From NCBI RefSeq assembly GCF_014873145.1, contig NZ_JADBEK010000001.1:1240001-1304000 (forward strand): a stretch of DNA of 64,000 bases, given 5' to 3'. This document shows positions 8,770 through 17,804 of the stretch, piece after piece. Position 1 is the stretch's first letter; each line of letters opens with the position of its first letter. The notes under the pieces were generated by a model. It saw only the letters and a list, made by a program, of their open reading frames with translations. It ran no database searches and was not told where the DNA came from. The stretch comes from Nonomuraea angiospora (GTDB taxonomy: Bacteria; Actinomycetota; Actinomycetes; Streptosporangiales; Streptosporangiaceae). A program made the position numbers and the translations under genes.

Positions 8770-9339
8770 TCAGGCGAGCAACCGGTCGACCAGCCCGTCG
8801 AGGTAGTCAGGGGTGAGCGGGCCCGCGCCGAACAGGACGCGCATGTAGATCGGCGCCAGGAGATGGTCCAGCACCTCCAGCGCGTCGGGCGGGTCCTCGC
8901 CGCGGTCGCGGGCGCGGTCGAGCATGGCCTGCAACTGCCTGCGGCGGTCGGCCAAGAGCTCGTCGCGCGCCTGAAGACCCTGCCGGCCCTCGCCTGACAG
9001 CGCGACGGTCAGCCGCACCAGCGCCAGGCCGTCGGGGCCGGTGACCTCGCGGGCCACGATGGCGGCGTAGGTGCGCAGGTCGCCGGCCAGGCTGCCGGTG
9101 TCAGGCATCGGCGCCTGCGCGTTCAGCCGGGTCAGCAGCACATCGCTGAGCAGGGCTTGGAGGTTGCCCCACCGGCGGTAGAGGCTGGTGTCGGCCACGC
9201 CCGCGCGGGCCGCGACCTCGCCGATGGTGAAGTTTCCGTACCCTCGCTCGCTGACCAGGTCGGTAACGGCCTGGTGCACTGCCGCGCGGACCCGGGCGCT
9301 ACGCCCGCCGGGTCGCCTGGCTCGCCCATACTCCTCCAC
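8770..9339 (-). CDS. TetR/AcrR family transcriptional regulator
   Basis: A 189-residue repressor with an N-terminal helix-turn-helix (FTIGEVAARAGVADTSLYRRW, about residues 37-56) and a helical ligand domain. It is divergent from an MFS exporter gene, and the intergenic region carries three strong half-sites that would let it control both genes. Most residues before the helix-turn-helix are Arg/Gly-rich, so a slightly downstream start is possible. Confidence 0.87.
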   Translation of the reverse strand: MEEYGRARRPGGRSARVRAAVHQAVTDLVSERGYGNFTIGEVAARAGVADTSLYRRWGNLQALLSDVLLTRLNAQAPMPDTGSLAGDLRTYAAIVAREVTGPDGLALVRLTVALSGEGRQGLQARDELLADRRRQLQAMLDRARDRGEDPPDALEVLDHLLAPIYMRVLFGAGPLTPDYLDGLVDRLLA

Positions 9340-9345
9340 ACGCTT

Positions 9346-9390
9346 AGCTTAACGCAGCGCGAAACTGCGTTAAGCTCTGTTAACGCAGTT
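9346..9390. promoter_or_regulatory. Overlapping double operator between TetR and MFS genes
   Basis: Arms AGCTTAACGCAG (9346-9357) and CTGCGTTAAGCT (9365-9376) are perfectly inverted over 12 bases. The right arm also forms a second perfect inverted repeat, AACTGCGTTA (9363-9372) with TAACGCAGTT (9381-9390). Three TTAACGCAG half-sites are thus arranged head-to-head and tail-to-tail in 45 bases. Confidence 0.75.
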
Positions 9391-9416
9391 ACTGACTGCC
9401 TTTAGGAAGGATTCGC

Positions 9417-10850
9417 GTGAAAGCGTTGCTCACCCTGACCTGCGCAGGTCAGTTCATGGTGCTGCTCGACAACACGATCGTCGGCGCCGCCCTGCCCGAC
9501 ATGCAGCAGCGGCTCAACACCGGGCTGACCGGCCTGCAGTGGATCGTCGACGCCTACGTGCTGCTGGTGGCCATGCTGCTGCTGTCGGGCGGCGTCTTCG
9601 CCGACCGGTTCGGCCGCAGGCGGGTGTTCCTGGCTGGGGTGGTGGTGTTCACGGCCGCGTCGGTGGTGTGTTCGCTCGCGCCCTCGATCGGCTGGCTGAT
9701 CGCCGGGCGGGTGCTGCAGGGCGTCGGGGCCGCGGCGCTGAGCCCCGCCTCGCTGGCGTTGCTCGCCGCCGCGTATCCCGCCCCGAGTGAGCGCGTCAGA
9801 GCGATCGGGTTGTGGGCCGGGTTCAGCGGCATCGGCCTGGCCGCCGGACCGCTGGCGGGCGGGATCCTGGTGGAGTCCTTCGGCTGGCCCGCCATCTTCC
9901 TGGTCAACGTGCCCATCGGCGCGGTCCTGCTGCTGGCCGGGCTGCGCGTCCTGGGCGAGTCCCGCAACCCGAGCGCACCGCCGATCGACGTCCCCGGCAC
10001 GGTCCTGTCCGTCGCGGGCGTGGGCGCCGTGACCTACGGCCTGATCGAGGGCGGTTCCCGAGGCTGGACCTCGCCGGTGATCCTGGGCAGCTTCGCCGCC
10101 GGACTGGTGCTCCTGGCCGCGTTCGTCGTGGTCGAGGGTCGTGCGTCGACGCCGATGCTGCCGCTCCGGCTGTTCCACCAGCGGCTGTTCACGGTGTCCA
10201 ACACGGCGATGGTCGTGGTCGGGTTCGCGCTGATGGGGTCGTCGTTCTTCTTCTCCCAGTTCTTCGTCCACGTCCAGGGCACTTCGATCCTGGTCGCCGG
10301 GCTGCGGACCCTGCCCACCTCGCTGGCCATGGTGATCGTCAGCCCGTACGCGGGCCGGCTCGCGGCCAGGTACGGCTTCCGCGTCGTGGTCGGCATCGGC
10401 CTGGCGCTGGCCGGGCTGGGGCTGCTGGCGCTGGGCTTCGTCCACGCCGATACCGGCTACGGGAACGTGTGGTGGCGGCTGGCGGTCGTCGGCATCGGGT
10501 TCGCTCTCACCATGTCGCCGCTGACCGGGGCCGCCATCCAGGCGGTCAGCCCGCAGGAGGGCGGCCTGGCCTCGGGCGTCAGCAGCACCACCCGGCAGAT
10601 CGGCGCGGTGCTCGGCGTGGCGGTGCTCGGGGCGATCGTTCACGCGCGGGAGTCCGGCGGAGCCTCCTTCGAGTCCGGCCTCAACAGCGCCTTCCTCGCG
10701 GCGGGTGCCGTGACGCTGGCCTGCGCCGTGTTCACCGGCCTGTGGCTGACCGCGGCCCGCACGCCGAGGGGCGTCCGGGCCGAACAGTCTGGAGGCCGAG
10801 CAGTCAGTGAGCAGCCGCTGACAGCTTCTCCCAACCGGCCCGCGTCTTGA
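9417..10850 (+). CDS. MFS drug exporter, DHA2 (14-helix, EmrB/QacA) type
   Basis: A 477-residue proton-driven antiporter of the inner membrane. It shows the motif D/motif A series LDNTIVGAALPDMQ near residue 16 and GGVFADRFGRRRVFL near 60, antiporter motif C in the fifth helix (GLAAGPLAGGILVESFGWPA), and about 14 hydrophobic spans. The GTG start at 9417 is set by AGGAAGG at 9404-9410. It is divergent from a TetR gene and is probably derepressed by a transported toxic compound. Lying after three drug-modification-type genes, it may be the efflux arm of the same block (inference). Confidence 0.88.
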   Translation: MKALLTLTCAGQFMVLLDNTIVGAALPDMQQRLNTGLTGLQWIVDAYVLLVAMLLLSGGVFADRFGRRRVFLAGVVVFTAASVVCSLAPSIGWLIAGRVLQGVGAAALSPASLALLAAAYPAPSERVRAIGLWAGFSGIGLAAGPLAGGILVESFGWPAIFLVNVPIGAVLLLAGLRVLGESRNPSAPPIDVPGTVLSVAGVGAVTYGLIEGGSRGWTSPVILGSFAAGLVLLAAFVVVEGRASTPMLPLRLFHQRLFTVSNTAMVVVGFALMGSSFFFSQFFVHVQGTSILVAGLRTLPTSLAMVIVSPYAGRLAARYGFRVVVGIGLALAGLGLLALGFVHADTGYGNVWWRLAVVGIGFALTMSPLTGAAIQAVSPQEGGLASGVSSTTRQIGAVLGVAVLGAIVHARESGGASFESGLNSAFLAAGAVTLACAVFTGLWLTAARTPRGVRAEQSGGRAVSEQPLTASPNRPAS

Positions 10851-11008
10851 GCCTCATCCCGTCGCGGCAGCGTGTCGTCCCCGCCCGCGCCGAGCCCACA
10901 ACCCGCACCACCAGCGCCACTGGGGCCCCGCCCTGCCCCGGCTTGTCCGGGGCGACCGTAGCGGCAGGGATCATCGACCCGCCTCTCGCACGGGCGCGCG
11001 TAGCGCCC

Positions 11009-14000
11009 TCAACCGATCACGGGAGGAGTTGCGCGGGCCGCTGCCGGGTGCGGGCGGTCCAGAACGTACAGGCCCTGCGGGCCGGCCGCGCACAGCGTGC
11101 TCGCGTCCGCGAGCCAGGCGAGGCTGGTGATCCGTTCGGCGGTCTGGAAGGTGACCTCGTCGGATCCGTTCCACAGCTTGATGATGCCGTCCTGCCCGCC
11201 GGTGGCCAGCCAGGCGCCGTCGGGAGAGAACGCCACCGCACCGACCCGGCCCCGGTGCGCGCTCGGGCGACCCTGCTCGTGACCGTCCGGATCCCAGACG
11301 CGGACGACGCCGTCCACGTCCCCGGTGGCCAGGCGGGCGCCGTCCGGTGAGATCGCCATCTTGATCGGCCCCCCATCGGGACTGCCTCCGAAGGTGCTGC
11401 GCTGCTCACCTGCACGGTCCCACACCACGACCTGTCGGCCGTCCCCGGTGGCCAGCCAGGTGCCGTCCGGCGGGATGGTCAGTGCGCTGACTCGCCAGAG
11501 AGGGGAGCAGTAGCGGTCGAAGCGGAACGTGCCGTCGGCGTCCCAGATCTGGATCCGGTTGCCGGCCGCCGTGGCGAACCAGGTTCCGTCCGGGGCGATG
11601 GCCAGGGCGAGAATCCACTCTTCCACATGGGGGATCGTCATGGTGCGGCGCGGCTCGCCTCCGCAGCCCCACAGCCGGACCTCACCGCGGCCACCCCCGG
11701 TGACTAGCCACGACCCGTCCGGAGCGATGGCGAGCGCCGACGTACCGTCTGACCCGCTCAGCCTGGCGCGCGGCTCGCCGTGAGCGTTCCACAGCCGGAC
11801 GTCCTCGAAGGAAGGCGCTGTGGCGAACCAGGCACCGTCCGGCGCGACGGCGATCGCGGACACCCGCGTTGGCACGACGCTCACCTCGGCACGCCGGCTC
11901 CCGTCGGCATCCCAGACCCGAACTCGGCCCCGGTCGTCGCCGACGACGAACCATGATCCGTTCGCCGCGGCGGCCAGGGCGGTGACCGGCCCGGTCTCGT
12001 GCGGAGTCTCGACGAGCACGTCAGGGGCGGAGTCCCAGAGCCTGGCAGCGCTGTTCCCGCTGCTCGCGCTGGCGAGCCAGGTGCCGTCGGAAGCGATCGC
12101 GAGCCCGCTCAGCCAGCCGGTGTGGCCGCTCAGCCTCGCCCGTGGACTGCCGTCGCTCTGCCACAGGCGCACCTCGCCGGTCGCGTCACCGCTGGCCAGC
12201 CATGTACCGTCCGGTGCGATGGCCAGGGCGGTCACCGCGGCGTCGTGGCCATCGATGGCATTGCGCACATGCCCGTTACGGTCCTGGATGTGGATCTGGC
12301 CCGCGTCGCTGCCGGCCACGAGCCAGGAGCTGTCCGGGGAGATCGCCAGACAGCGGCATCTCGAGTCGAAGGCGAAAGCGCCGGACAAGGCGGTGAAGCG
12401 CGAGTCCAGGACGCGCACGGCGCCTCGATCGTCACCCATGGCGAGCCAGGAACCGTCCGGGGAGATCACCAGCGTCGTGACCTCGCCGTCGCTGGGATGA
12501 TCGAGGAAGGCGATCGGGATGCCGCCGGGATCCAGGATCGTCACGCGGGATCCGGAGCCGGCGGCCAGCCAGGTACCGTCCGGCGAGATGGCCAGTGCCG
12601 AGATCCAGCCGAAGGTGGCGCCGTCGTACGTGGCCAGCAGGCGGCCTCGCCTGCTCCAGATGCGAACGGTGGGGCTGTGGTCGCCGGTGGCCAGCCAGCC
12701 GCTGTCGGGGGCGATGGCGATCGCCGTCACCATGTCATGGTGGCCGTCGAGGGAGGCGATGCGGTCTCCTTCGGGCGTCCACAGCCGGGCGGCGCCGACG
12801 CCGTGCTCCATGCTGATCACGTCGAAGCCGTTGCCGTCGCCGGTGACCAGGAAGGTGCTGTCGGGGGCGATGGCCAGCGCGCTGACCCCGCCCGGATGTC
12901 CGTCGAGAACGGCCTGCAGGTCACCGTCGCTGTTCCACAGGCGCACGACGCCCACGGCGTCGCTGTAGTTCGCGTTGGATTTCGGGCCGCTGCTCTCGCC
13001 GCTGGCCAGCCAACTGCCGTCGGGAGCGATCGCCAGTGCGGCCACGCCCTTGGGGTGGCCGGGCAGCAGGCGGCGCAGGTTCGCCGAGTCGCCCTCGGGG
13101 AGCGGCCGGCGGGCGGGCAGAAAGGAGACCCCGGCCTGTTCGGCGTACGAGGCGACCGGCGCCTGCCGGCCTGGGACGGCGCTGAGCCTGGTCAGCAGGT
13201 CGGAGGAGGAGGTCAGCAGGTGTCCGAAACCGGAGAGCATGCCGGCGATCTGGCGGGCCGGTGGGGACGACGCGTGAGCGAGGTCGGCCACCGCGGCGGC
13301 CGGCCCGGACCGGGCGGTGCGCGGCACCAGCCAGCGGACGTCGCTGACGAGGTCGTTCACTTCGTCGCGCAAGCCGGCCTCTTTGAGGTGAAAGGCCAGG
13401 TTGTCCCACAGGTAGGGCTCGCCCGGCGGCAGGTTCCACCATCCGCCGGGAGCGAGCGCTCTGGCCCGGGTGATCAACCGGCGGCCGGCCATGACGAGGG
13501 CCGTCGATCCGGCTGCCGAACGCAGATAGCCGCGGATGACGTCGTGCAGCGTGACCACGGCCATCGAGCCGGCGGCCCAGTGCAACGCCAGCAGGGCGAG
13601 CTCGTGCAACTTCTCGCACAGGCGCTCGGCTTCGGGCTTGGGGCATCCCCACAGCAAGGCGACAGCGTCGACCGGCACGTCGGTGTCCTCGGGCAGGACG
13701 CCGAGGTCGGCGAACCGGGCCCGCTCCTCGCCCGTGAGCAGGTCCAGGCTGTAGTCGACGGTCGCGCGCACCGCCTGCGCGCGCTCATCGGTGACGGTGA
13801 GGTCGAAGGCGGCCGGCCCGTTCGCCCGCAGCCGCTGAAGCGCCTCCTCGGCGGCCCTGTCCACATCGGCGCCGCGGGCTCGCTGCTTGCGCAGGCGGGC
13901 GTTGACGACCGCCAGCAGCAGCGGCCAGCGGCCGGTGGCGCGCAGCAGATCCCGTACGAGATCGGCCCGCACATCAGGCAGGTCGCGGGTGAGCAAGCGG

Positions 14001-14728
14001 GTGGCCGCCTGCGGGGACATCTCATCGACCTCGATCGTGGTGCCCCGCACGATGGACGGACGCCGGGTGGTGACCAGGAGCTGAGCATGGGCGGCCGCGG
14101 GCAGGAACGGGGCGAGCTGGGCGGCGCTCCACACGTCGTCGATCACCAGCAGCACCGGCCTGCGACCGTCGAGGACCTCGACCAGCCGATGGCCGGCCTG
14201 CTCGGGATCGCCGAACTCGGGGCGCTCCCCGTCGAGGTGGGCCACGACGTCGTTGATGAGGGAGGCGAGCTCTGCGCCGGATCGGTCGCGGCCGAGCGTC
14301 ACCCACACGATGCCGCCCTTGAACCGCCGGCGGGCCTCCCGGCGATGGCAGATCTCGGCGGCGAGCGAAGTCTTGCCGAAGCCGCCCGCGCCGACGATGC
14401 CCGCAGTCAGCCCGACTGGTGCCGATCCCCTGCGCAGCGCCGCCATGATCATGGCGAGCTCCCGCCGGTTGACCCATTCCGGATCCCGCGGCGGCACGCG
14501 GAACGACGGCACCCGAGCCCGGCGCTCGGACAACGTGGGTAACAGCAGGGTGAGGGCGACGATGAGCACGACGGCACCGGCGAGGCCGGCGATCCAGGCG
14601 GGCCGGTTGGCGGTGACATGGTCCGGAAGGTAGTCGCTGACGACATTGACCGGCAGGCCGATCACGATGCCGAGCACCACGAGCAAGGCCGTCACCAAGG
14701 CTGGTGCGAGCGTCCTGCGGCGCGCCAT
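11009..14728 (-). CDS. Membrane-anchored STAND NTPase with NB-ARC domain and about 16 WD40 repeats
   Basis: A 1239-residue protein. Two transmembrane helices (about residues 8-28 and 45-65) are followed by an NB-ARC module with Walker A GAGGFGKTS (113-121), Walker B PVLLVIDDVW (191-200) and a WPLLL motif near 270. A helical/winged region runs to about 540, and then about 16 repeats of the form ALAIAPDGSWLASG run to the C-terminus, enough for two seven- or eight-bladed propellers. STAND proteins are ATP-dependent switches that oligomerise on sensing a signal. The ATG at 14728 is preferred (AAGGTGG upstream); a longer reading to 14836 adds non-coding-looking residues. No effector domain is visible. 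The upstream minus-strand membrane gene may be its partner. Confidence 0.87.
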   Translation of the reverse strand: MARRRTLAPALVTALLVVLGIVIGLPVNVVSDYLPDHVTANRPAWIAGLAGAVVLIVALTLLLPTLSERRARVPSFRVPPRDPEWVNRRELAMIMAALRRGSAPVGLTAGIVGAGGFGKTSLAAEICHRREARRRFKGGIVWVTLGRDRSGAELASLINDVVAHLDGERPEFGDPEQAGHRLVEVLDGRRPVLLVIDDVWSAAQLAPFLPAAAHAQLLVTTRRPSIVRGTTIEVDEMSPQAATRLLTRDLPDVRADLVRDLLRATGRWPLLLAVVNARLRKQRARGADVDRAAEEALQRLRANGPAAFDLTVTDERAQAVRATVDYSLDLLTGEERARFADLGVLPEDTDVPVDAVALLWGCPKPEAERLCEKLHELALLALHWAAGSMAVVTLHDVIRGYLRSAAGSTALVMAGRRLITRARALAPGGWWNLPPGEPYLWDNLAFHLKEAGLRDEVNDLVSDVRWLVPRTARSGPAAAVADLAHASSPPARQIAGMLSGFGHLLTSSSDLLTRLSAVPGRQAPVASYAEQAGVSFLPARRPLPEGDSANLRRLLPGHPKGVAALAIAPDGSWLASGESSGPKSNANYSDAVGVVRLWNSDGDLQAVLDGHPGGVSALAIAPDSTFLVTGDGNGFDVISMEHGVGAARLWTPEGDRIASLDGHHDMVTAIAIAPDSGWLATGDHSPTVRIWSRRGRLLATYDGATFGWISALAISPDGTWLAAGSGSRVTILDPGGIPIAFLDHPSDGEVTTLVISPDGSWLAMGDDRGAVRVLDSRFTALSGAFAFDSRCRCLAISPDSSWLVAGSDAGQIHIQDRNGHVRNAIDGHDAAVTALAIAPDGTWLASGDATGEVRLWQSDGSPRARLSGHTGWLSGLAIASDGTWLASASSGNSAARLWDSAPDVLVETPHETGPVTALAAAANGSWFVVGDDRGRVRVWDADGSRRAEVSVVPTRVSAIAVAPDGAWFATAPSFEDVRLWNAHGEPRARLSGSDGTSALAIAPDGSWLVTGGGRGEVRLWGCGGEPRRTMTIPHVEEWILALAIAPDGTWFATAAGNRIQIWDADGTFRFDRYCSPLWRVSALTIPPDGTWLATGDGRQVVVWDRAGEQRSTFGGSPDGGPIKMAISPDGARLATGDVDGVVRVWDPDGHEQGRPSAHRGRVGAVAFSPDGAWLATGGQDGIIKLWNGSDEVTFQTAERITSLAWLADASTLCAAGPQGLYVLDRPHPAAARATPPVIG

Positions 14729-14854
14729 GGGCCACCTTAACGCCTTGCTGCCGCACGGGTCATCCAGTGCGGCCCGATATCCGACGTATCCACTCCGCCC
14801 GCTCCATGGTGGGCCAACGCGTGTCTCACTGCACACCGCCCGCGCTCCGCGGGG

Positions 14855-16459
14855 TCAGCGGGGCGGGCGGTGGACGACCTTGTCCTTCGAGCGGCCGGGA
14901 TAGACGACGAGCAGGTGCTCCTCCAGCGGGGCGTCGGGGTCGTTCTCGTCCCATGGCAGCGTGCGGGCGTGGACGCGCAGGCGGTAGTGGCCTGGACCGG
15001 CGATGGCCAGGTCGGGCAGCGGGCCTGCCGCCCCGCTGTCACCGCCCTCGGGGTGGGTCGGCACGACCAGGCGGCCGCTGCGGCTGGCGATGCCCACCTC
15101 GACCACCTGGTCCCAGCCGGTGAGCCGGAGCGGCGGGGCGCTGTCGAACACCTTGACCGTCATGCAAATCGCCGAGTTCTCCTTGTAGGTCACGATGGCG
15201 GCGCTACTGCCTGCGGCGTCGATGAACCCGTCCTCGACAGCGTCGAAGATGTCGGCGGCATCGCCGTCGCCGCCGTAGATGTCCCCAGGATCGCCCGCGC
15301 TGTCGTCGCGGTCGTCGAAGACGGCGTAGCCACCCCCTTCGGACAGCATGTACGCGGCCGTGCCCCACCGCCTGGCCCGTACCCGGGGCCACGGGTCGGC
15401 GCACCGGGCGTTGGCCTCGGCCTTCCACGCGGCTTCCTCCCGCTCGCGCTCGGCCTGCCGGCGCTTGGCGTCGGCGTTCTGCCGGGCGACGATGCCGGGG
15501 CACAGGTACTCCAGGGCCGCGGCCAGCTCGATGGAGTCCGCCGTGCCGCCCGCCCGCTCGTGCAGCGCGTGCCGTTCCCGGTCGCCGGGCAGCGCGCACA
15601 GCTGCGTGCCATAGGCGAGAATGCGCTGGTCAGCCAGGTCCTCGGGGAACATCGTGGCCGCCGCGAAGGTCCCACCCCTGGCCAGGCAGAGGAACGACCG
15701 CCGCCGCTCCTCCGGCCCGAGGCCGGCCGCGGGCCGGAGGCGGTCGCGGCAGCCCTCGTCCGCGGCCGTATAGGTGAGCTGGGCGTCCCCCTCGGCGCCG
15801 ACCGCGGCCATCGGCAGCACCAGTACGACGACGGCGGCGGCGAGCAGCCGCGGCGACCGCCCGGTTCCGGGGGCCGCGACGCCCGGGCCGGGCGCGGCGA
15901 GCTCGTGCGCGGTGCGCGCCGCCCACACGACGATCAGCCCGTCGAGCGCGTGCACCGCGAGCGAAAGGCCGTCGAACGTCAGCCGTCCGGCCAGAAGCAG
16001 CGAGTAGACCTGCGGGACGAGGAGCGCGGTCCAGCCGATGGCGACCGTGACGGCGCTGAACCGCCCGTCGCGTCCCTGCCCGGCGATGATCATCGCCTTG
16101 CAGCCGAGGGTCGCCATCATCAGCAGGAGCGACGCCGTCAGCAGCGGGCCCTCGGCGAACATCCGCAGCGCCGCGGCCAGGACCCCGGTCAGGCCGAGCC
16201 CGAGGGCGATGATCCGGAACCGGGTCGCCACCCCGGCCAGGGCCCGCACCAGCAGGAACATGGTGGCGGTCCACACGGCCCAGGTCGCGGCGTACTCCGC
16301 GACGTCGGACACGTCATCGAGGAGTTCCCAGAGCAGCAGGTCGCCGGCCACGTCCGCGTAGAGCAGGCGCCGCAGCCACACCACCTCACGCGGCAGCGCC
16401 CCGGCGCGCGGCGAAGCCGGGCCGCGCAGGATCTGCCACAGCGCCCACGCGTTGAGCAC
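14855..16459 (-). CDS. Multi-pass membrane protein with soluble C-terminal domain, unknown function
   Basis: A 534-residue protein from the first ordinary start codon (GTG 16459). The N-terminal half has about six hydrophobic segments. After residue 230 the protein is soluble and Cys-containing, with a charged helix (AKRRQAEREREEAAWKAEA) and an acidic Asp-rich patch (about 390-420). It ends in a beta-rich domain with GPGHYRLRVHARTLP, a pattern I associate with small actinobacterial proteins of unknown role. The coding frame clearly continues upstream of 16459 without an ATG/GTG/TTG (see the separate entry). It lies 126 bases upstream of the STAND gene on the same strand. I do not recognise a function. 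Confidence 0.7.
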   Translation of the reverse strand: MLNAWALWQILRGPASPRAGALPREVVWLRRLLYADVAGDLLLWELLDDVSDVAEYAATWAVWTATMFLLVRALAGVATRFRIIALGLGLTGVLAAALRMFAEGPLLTASLLLMMATLGCKAMIIAGQGRDGRFSAVTVAIGWTALLVPQVYSLLLAGRLTFDGLSLAVHALDGLIVVWAARTAHELAAPGPGVAAPGTGRSPRLLAAAVVVLVLPMAAVGAEGDAQLTYTAADEGCRDRLRPAAGLGPEERRRSFLCLARGGTFAAATMFPEDLADQRILAYGTQLCALPGDRERHALHERAGGTADSIELAAALEYLCPGIVARQNADAKRRQAEREREEAAWKAEANARCADPWPRVRARRWGTAAYMLSEGGGYAVFDDRDDSAGDPGDIYGGDGDAADIFDAVEDGFIDAAGSSAAIVTYKENSAICMTVKVFDSAPPLRLTGWDQVVEVGIASRSGRLVVPTHPEGGDSGAAGPLPDLAIAGPGHYRLRVHARTLPWDENDPDAPLEEHLLVVYPGRSKDKVVHRPPR

Positions 16460-16657
16460 GCCGATCGCCGCGGGCAGGAGCCGGGACCCGTCGTCCCACG
16501 GCCGGAAACCCGCCGTCGCGACGACGGCGAACCACTGCCCGCCGTCGTACCCGGCGGCGACGGCTGCGGCGGTCAGGTAGAGCGCGACGGCGATGGCGGC
16601 CGGACGCCCGAAGCGGTGGCGGGCGATGGCGGCCCGGAGTAAGGCTACGATGCGGAT
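16460..16657 (-). other. Coding-like upstream extension lacking a standard start codon
   Basis: Read on the minus strand in frame with the membrane protein, this stretch encodes IVALLRAAIARHRFGRPAAI and then a clear transmembrane helix (AVALYLTAAAVAAGY), with no stop and third positions almost all G/C. No ATG, GTG or TTG occurs in frame. The plausible first codons are ATC at 16655-16660, and further upstream the frame becomes Ser/Pro/Arg-rich. Either a non-canonical start is used, or the original start has been lost and GTG 16459 serves. Confidence 0.5.
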
Positions 16658-16806
16658 GATCTTATTGGACCGGCCGGACCCCCTCGACGCTGGAGATGGC
16701 GTAGACGCCGAGGCCGGGAGATCCGCGTGTCAGGACAGCGACCAAGCGGCCTGTCCTGCGCGATGGGAGGGGGCTGGCTTCTGCGGTGGGGGGCAGAGTG
16801 CCTCAT

Positions 16807-17796
16807 CTATGGCGACGCCGTGCCTGGATCCGTCCCGCCGTCGGGTCGGCGCCGGGTTCGATCGCCGGTGCGCAACCGCACGACCAGCACGACCCCGAGC
16901 AGGATGGCCGCAAAGCCGGCGAGTTGGCCGATCGGCGGCCACTGTCCCCGGGCGGCGTACACGTACGCGAAGCCCGAGACGGTCTCCACGTTGATCAGAA
17001 TGCCGGCGGTGGTCGGCGGCAGGCGGCCGGAGGCTGTGTTCCACAGCGCTGTGCCGCCCCAGGAGACCACGATGCCCAGTACCAGCGACCCGATCACCAG
17101 CGGACCCGGATCCTGCCCAGTGCTGCTGAGCTGGCCGGTCAGCGCCGCCACGGGGAGCGCGGCGAGCGTCACCGCCCCGGTTGCCAGGCCGACGATGGTG
17201 GACCAGCCGGTGTCCGGGACGTCCGGGTGCCGGTCGAGGAAGCGGGCGTTCGCGATGGCGTACCAGGTCCACAGGGCGACGGCGCCGAACGCGCATCCGA
17301 TGCCGGCGACCTTCACCATCGCGGGCGCGCCGGCGTTCGGCGCGGATCCGGTCATCTCCAGGACGTTGACGACCAGCAGCCCCACCGTGACCAGGCTGAT
17401 CGGCGGCGCCAGGCGGCGCCAGGGGTGGCTGCGGACGACGAGGTTGCCGACGACGGCGATGACCACCGGGATGCAGCCGATGATGATGCCGGTGACCGGC
17501 GCGCCCACCGCCTGGACGCCGAGCACCATCAGCAGGTAGTAGCCGGCGTTGCCGGTGATCGCGAAGTGGACCGCCGGTCGCCAGTGCCGCCGCGCGTGCG
17601 TGCGCAGCGCCGCGCCGCCCAGGGCGAACAAGATCGACGACACCAGGCCGTACGCCAGGTAGCGGCCGGCGGTGATCGTGACTGCCGACCAGCCCCGTAA
17701 CAGTTCGGGGACCAGGAAGGCCAGGCCCCACACCAGGCCCGCGACCACTCCCGCGCCCAGGCCGGCCGACCTGATCCTTTGTTGCGTTGTCGGCAT
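16807..17796 (-). CDS. EamA/DMT-family transporter
   Basis: A 329-residue inner-membrane protein with about ten hydrophobic helices arranged as two EamA repeats (about residues 12-140 and 165-310). The repeats include AGLVWGLAFLVPELLRGWS, GRYLAYGLVSS and the second-half counterpart VSWGGTALWNTASGRLP. Such drug/metabolite transporters export amino acids, nucleosides or toxic metabolites; the substrate is unknown. It is downstream of a winged-helix regulator, and a perfect 10-bp hairpin sits just before its start codon, where no normal Shine-Dalgarno is visible. Confidence 0.8.
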   Translation of the reverse strand: MPTTQQRIRSAGLGAGVVAGLVWGLAFLVPELLRGWSAVTITAGRYLAYGLVSSILFALGGAALRTHARRHWRPAVHFAITGNAGYYLLMVLGVQAVGAPVTGIIIGCIPVVIAVVGNLVVRSHPWRRLAPPISLVTVGLLVVNVLEMTGSAPNAGAPAMVKVAGIGCAFGAVALWTWYAIANARFLDRHPDVPDTGWSTIVGLATGAVTLAALPVAALTGQLSSTGQDPGPLVIGSLVLGIVVSWGGTALWNTASGRLPPTTAGILINVETVSGFAYVYAARGQWPPIGQLAGFAAILLGVVLVVRLRTGDRTRRRPDGGTDPGTASP

Positions 17797-17804
17797 GGGC
17801 TTGG

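Noticed and set aside
8720..8806. Short frame starting MPLIEV after the flavin monooxygenase, resembling a tautomerase N-terminus
   Set aside because: Only six residues resemble the family and the rest is unrelated before a stop; too short to call even a remnant.
11999..14542. Long open frame (847 codons) on the plus strand opposite the STAND/WD40 gene
   Set aside because: Its composition is a shadow of the high-GC third positions of the WD repeats; no domain, ribosome site or start fits, while the minus frame has clear NB-ARC and WD motifs.
11009..16459. Calling the STAND/WD40 locus an antiphage defence system
   Set aside because: No nuclease, TIR, protease or other defence effector and no defence neighbours are present; the role is left open.
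14870..16642. 590-codon plus-strand frame opposite the membrane protein
   Set aside because: Arg/Gly/Asp-rich shadow composition; the minus strand shows transmembrane helices and coding bias.
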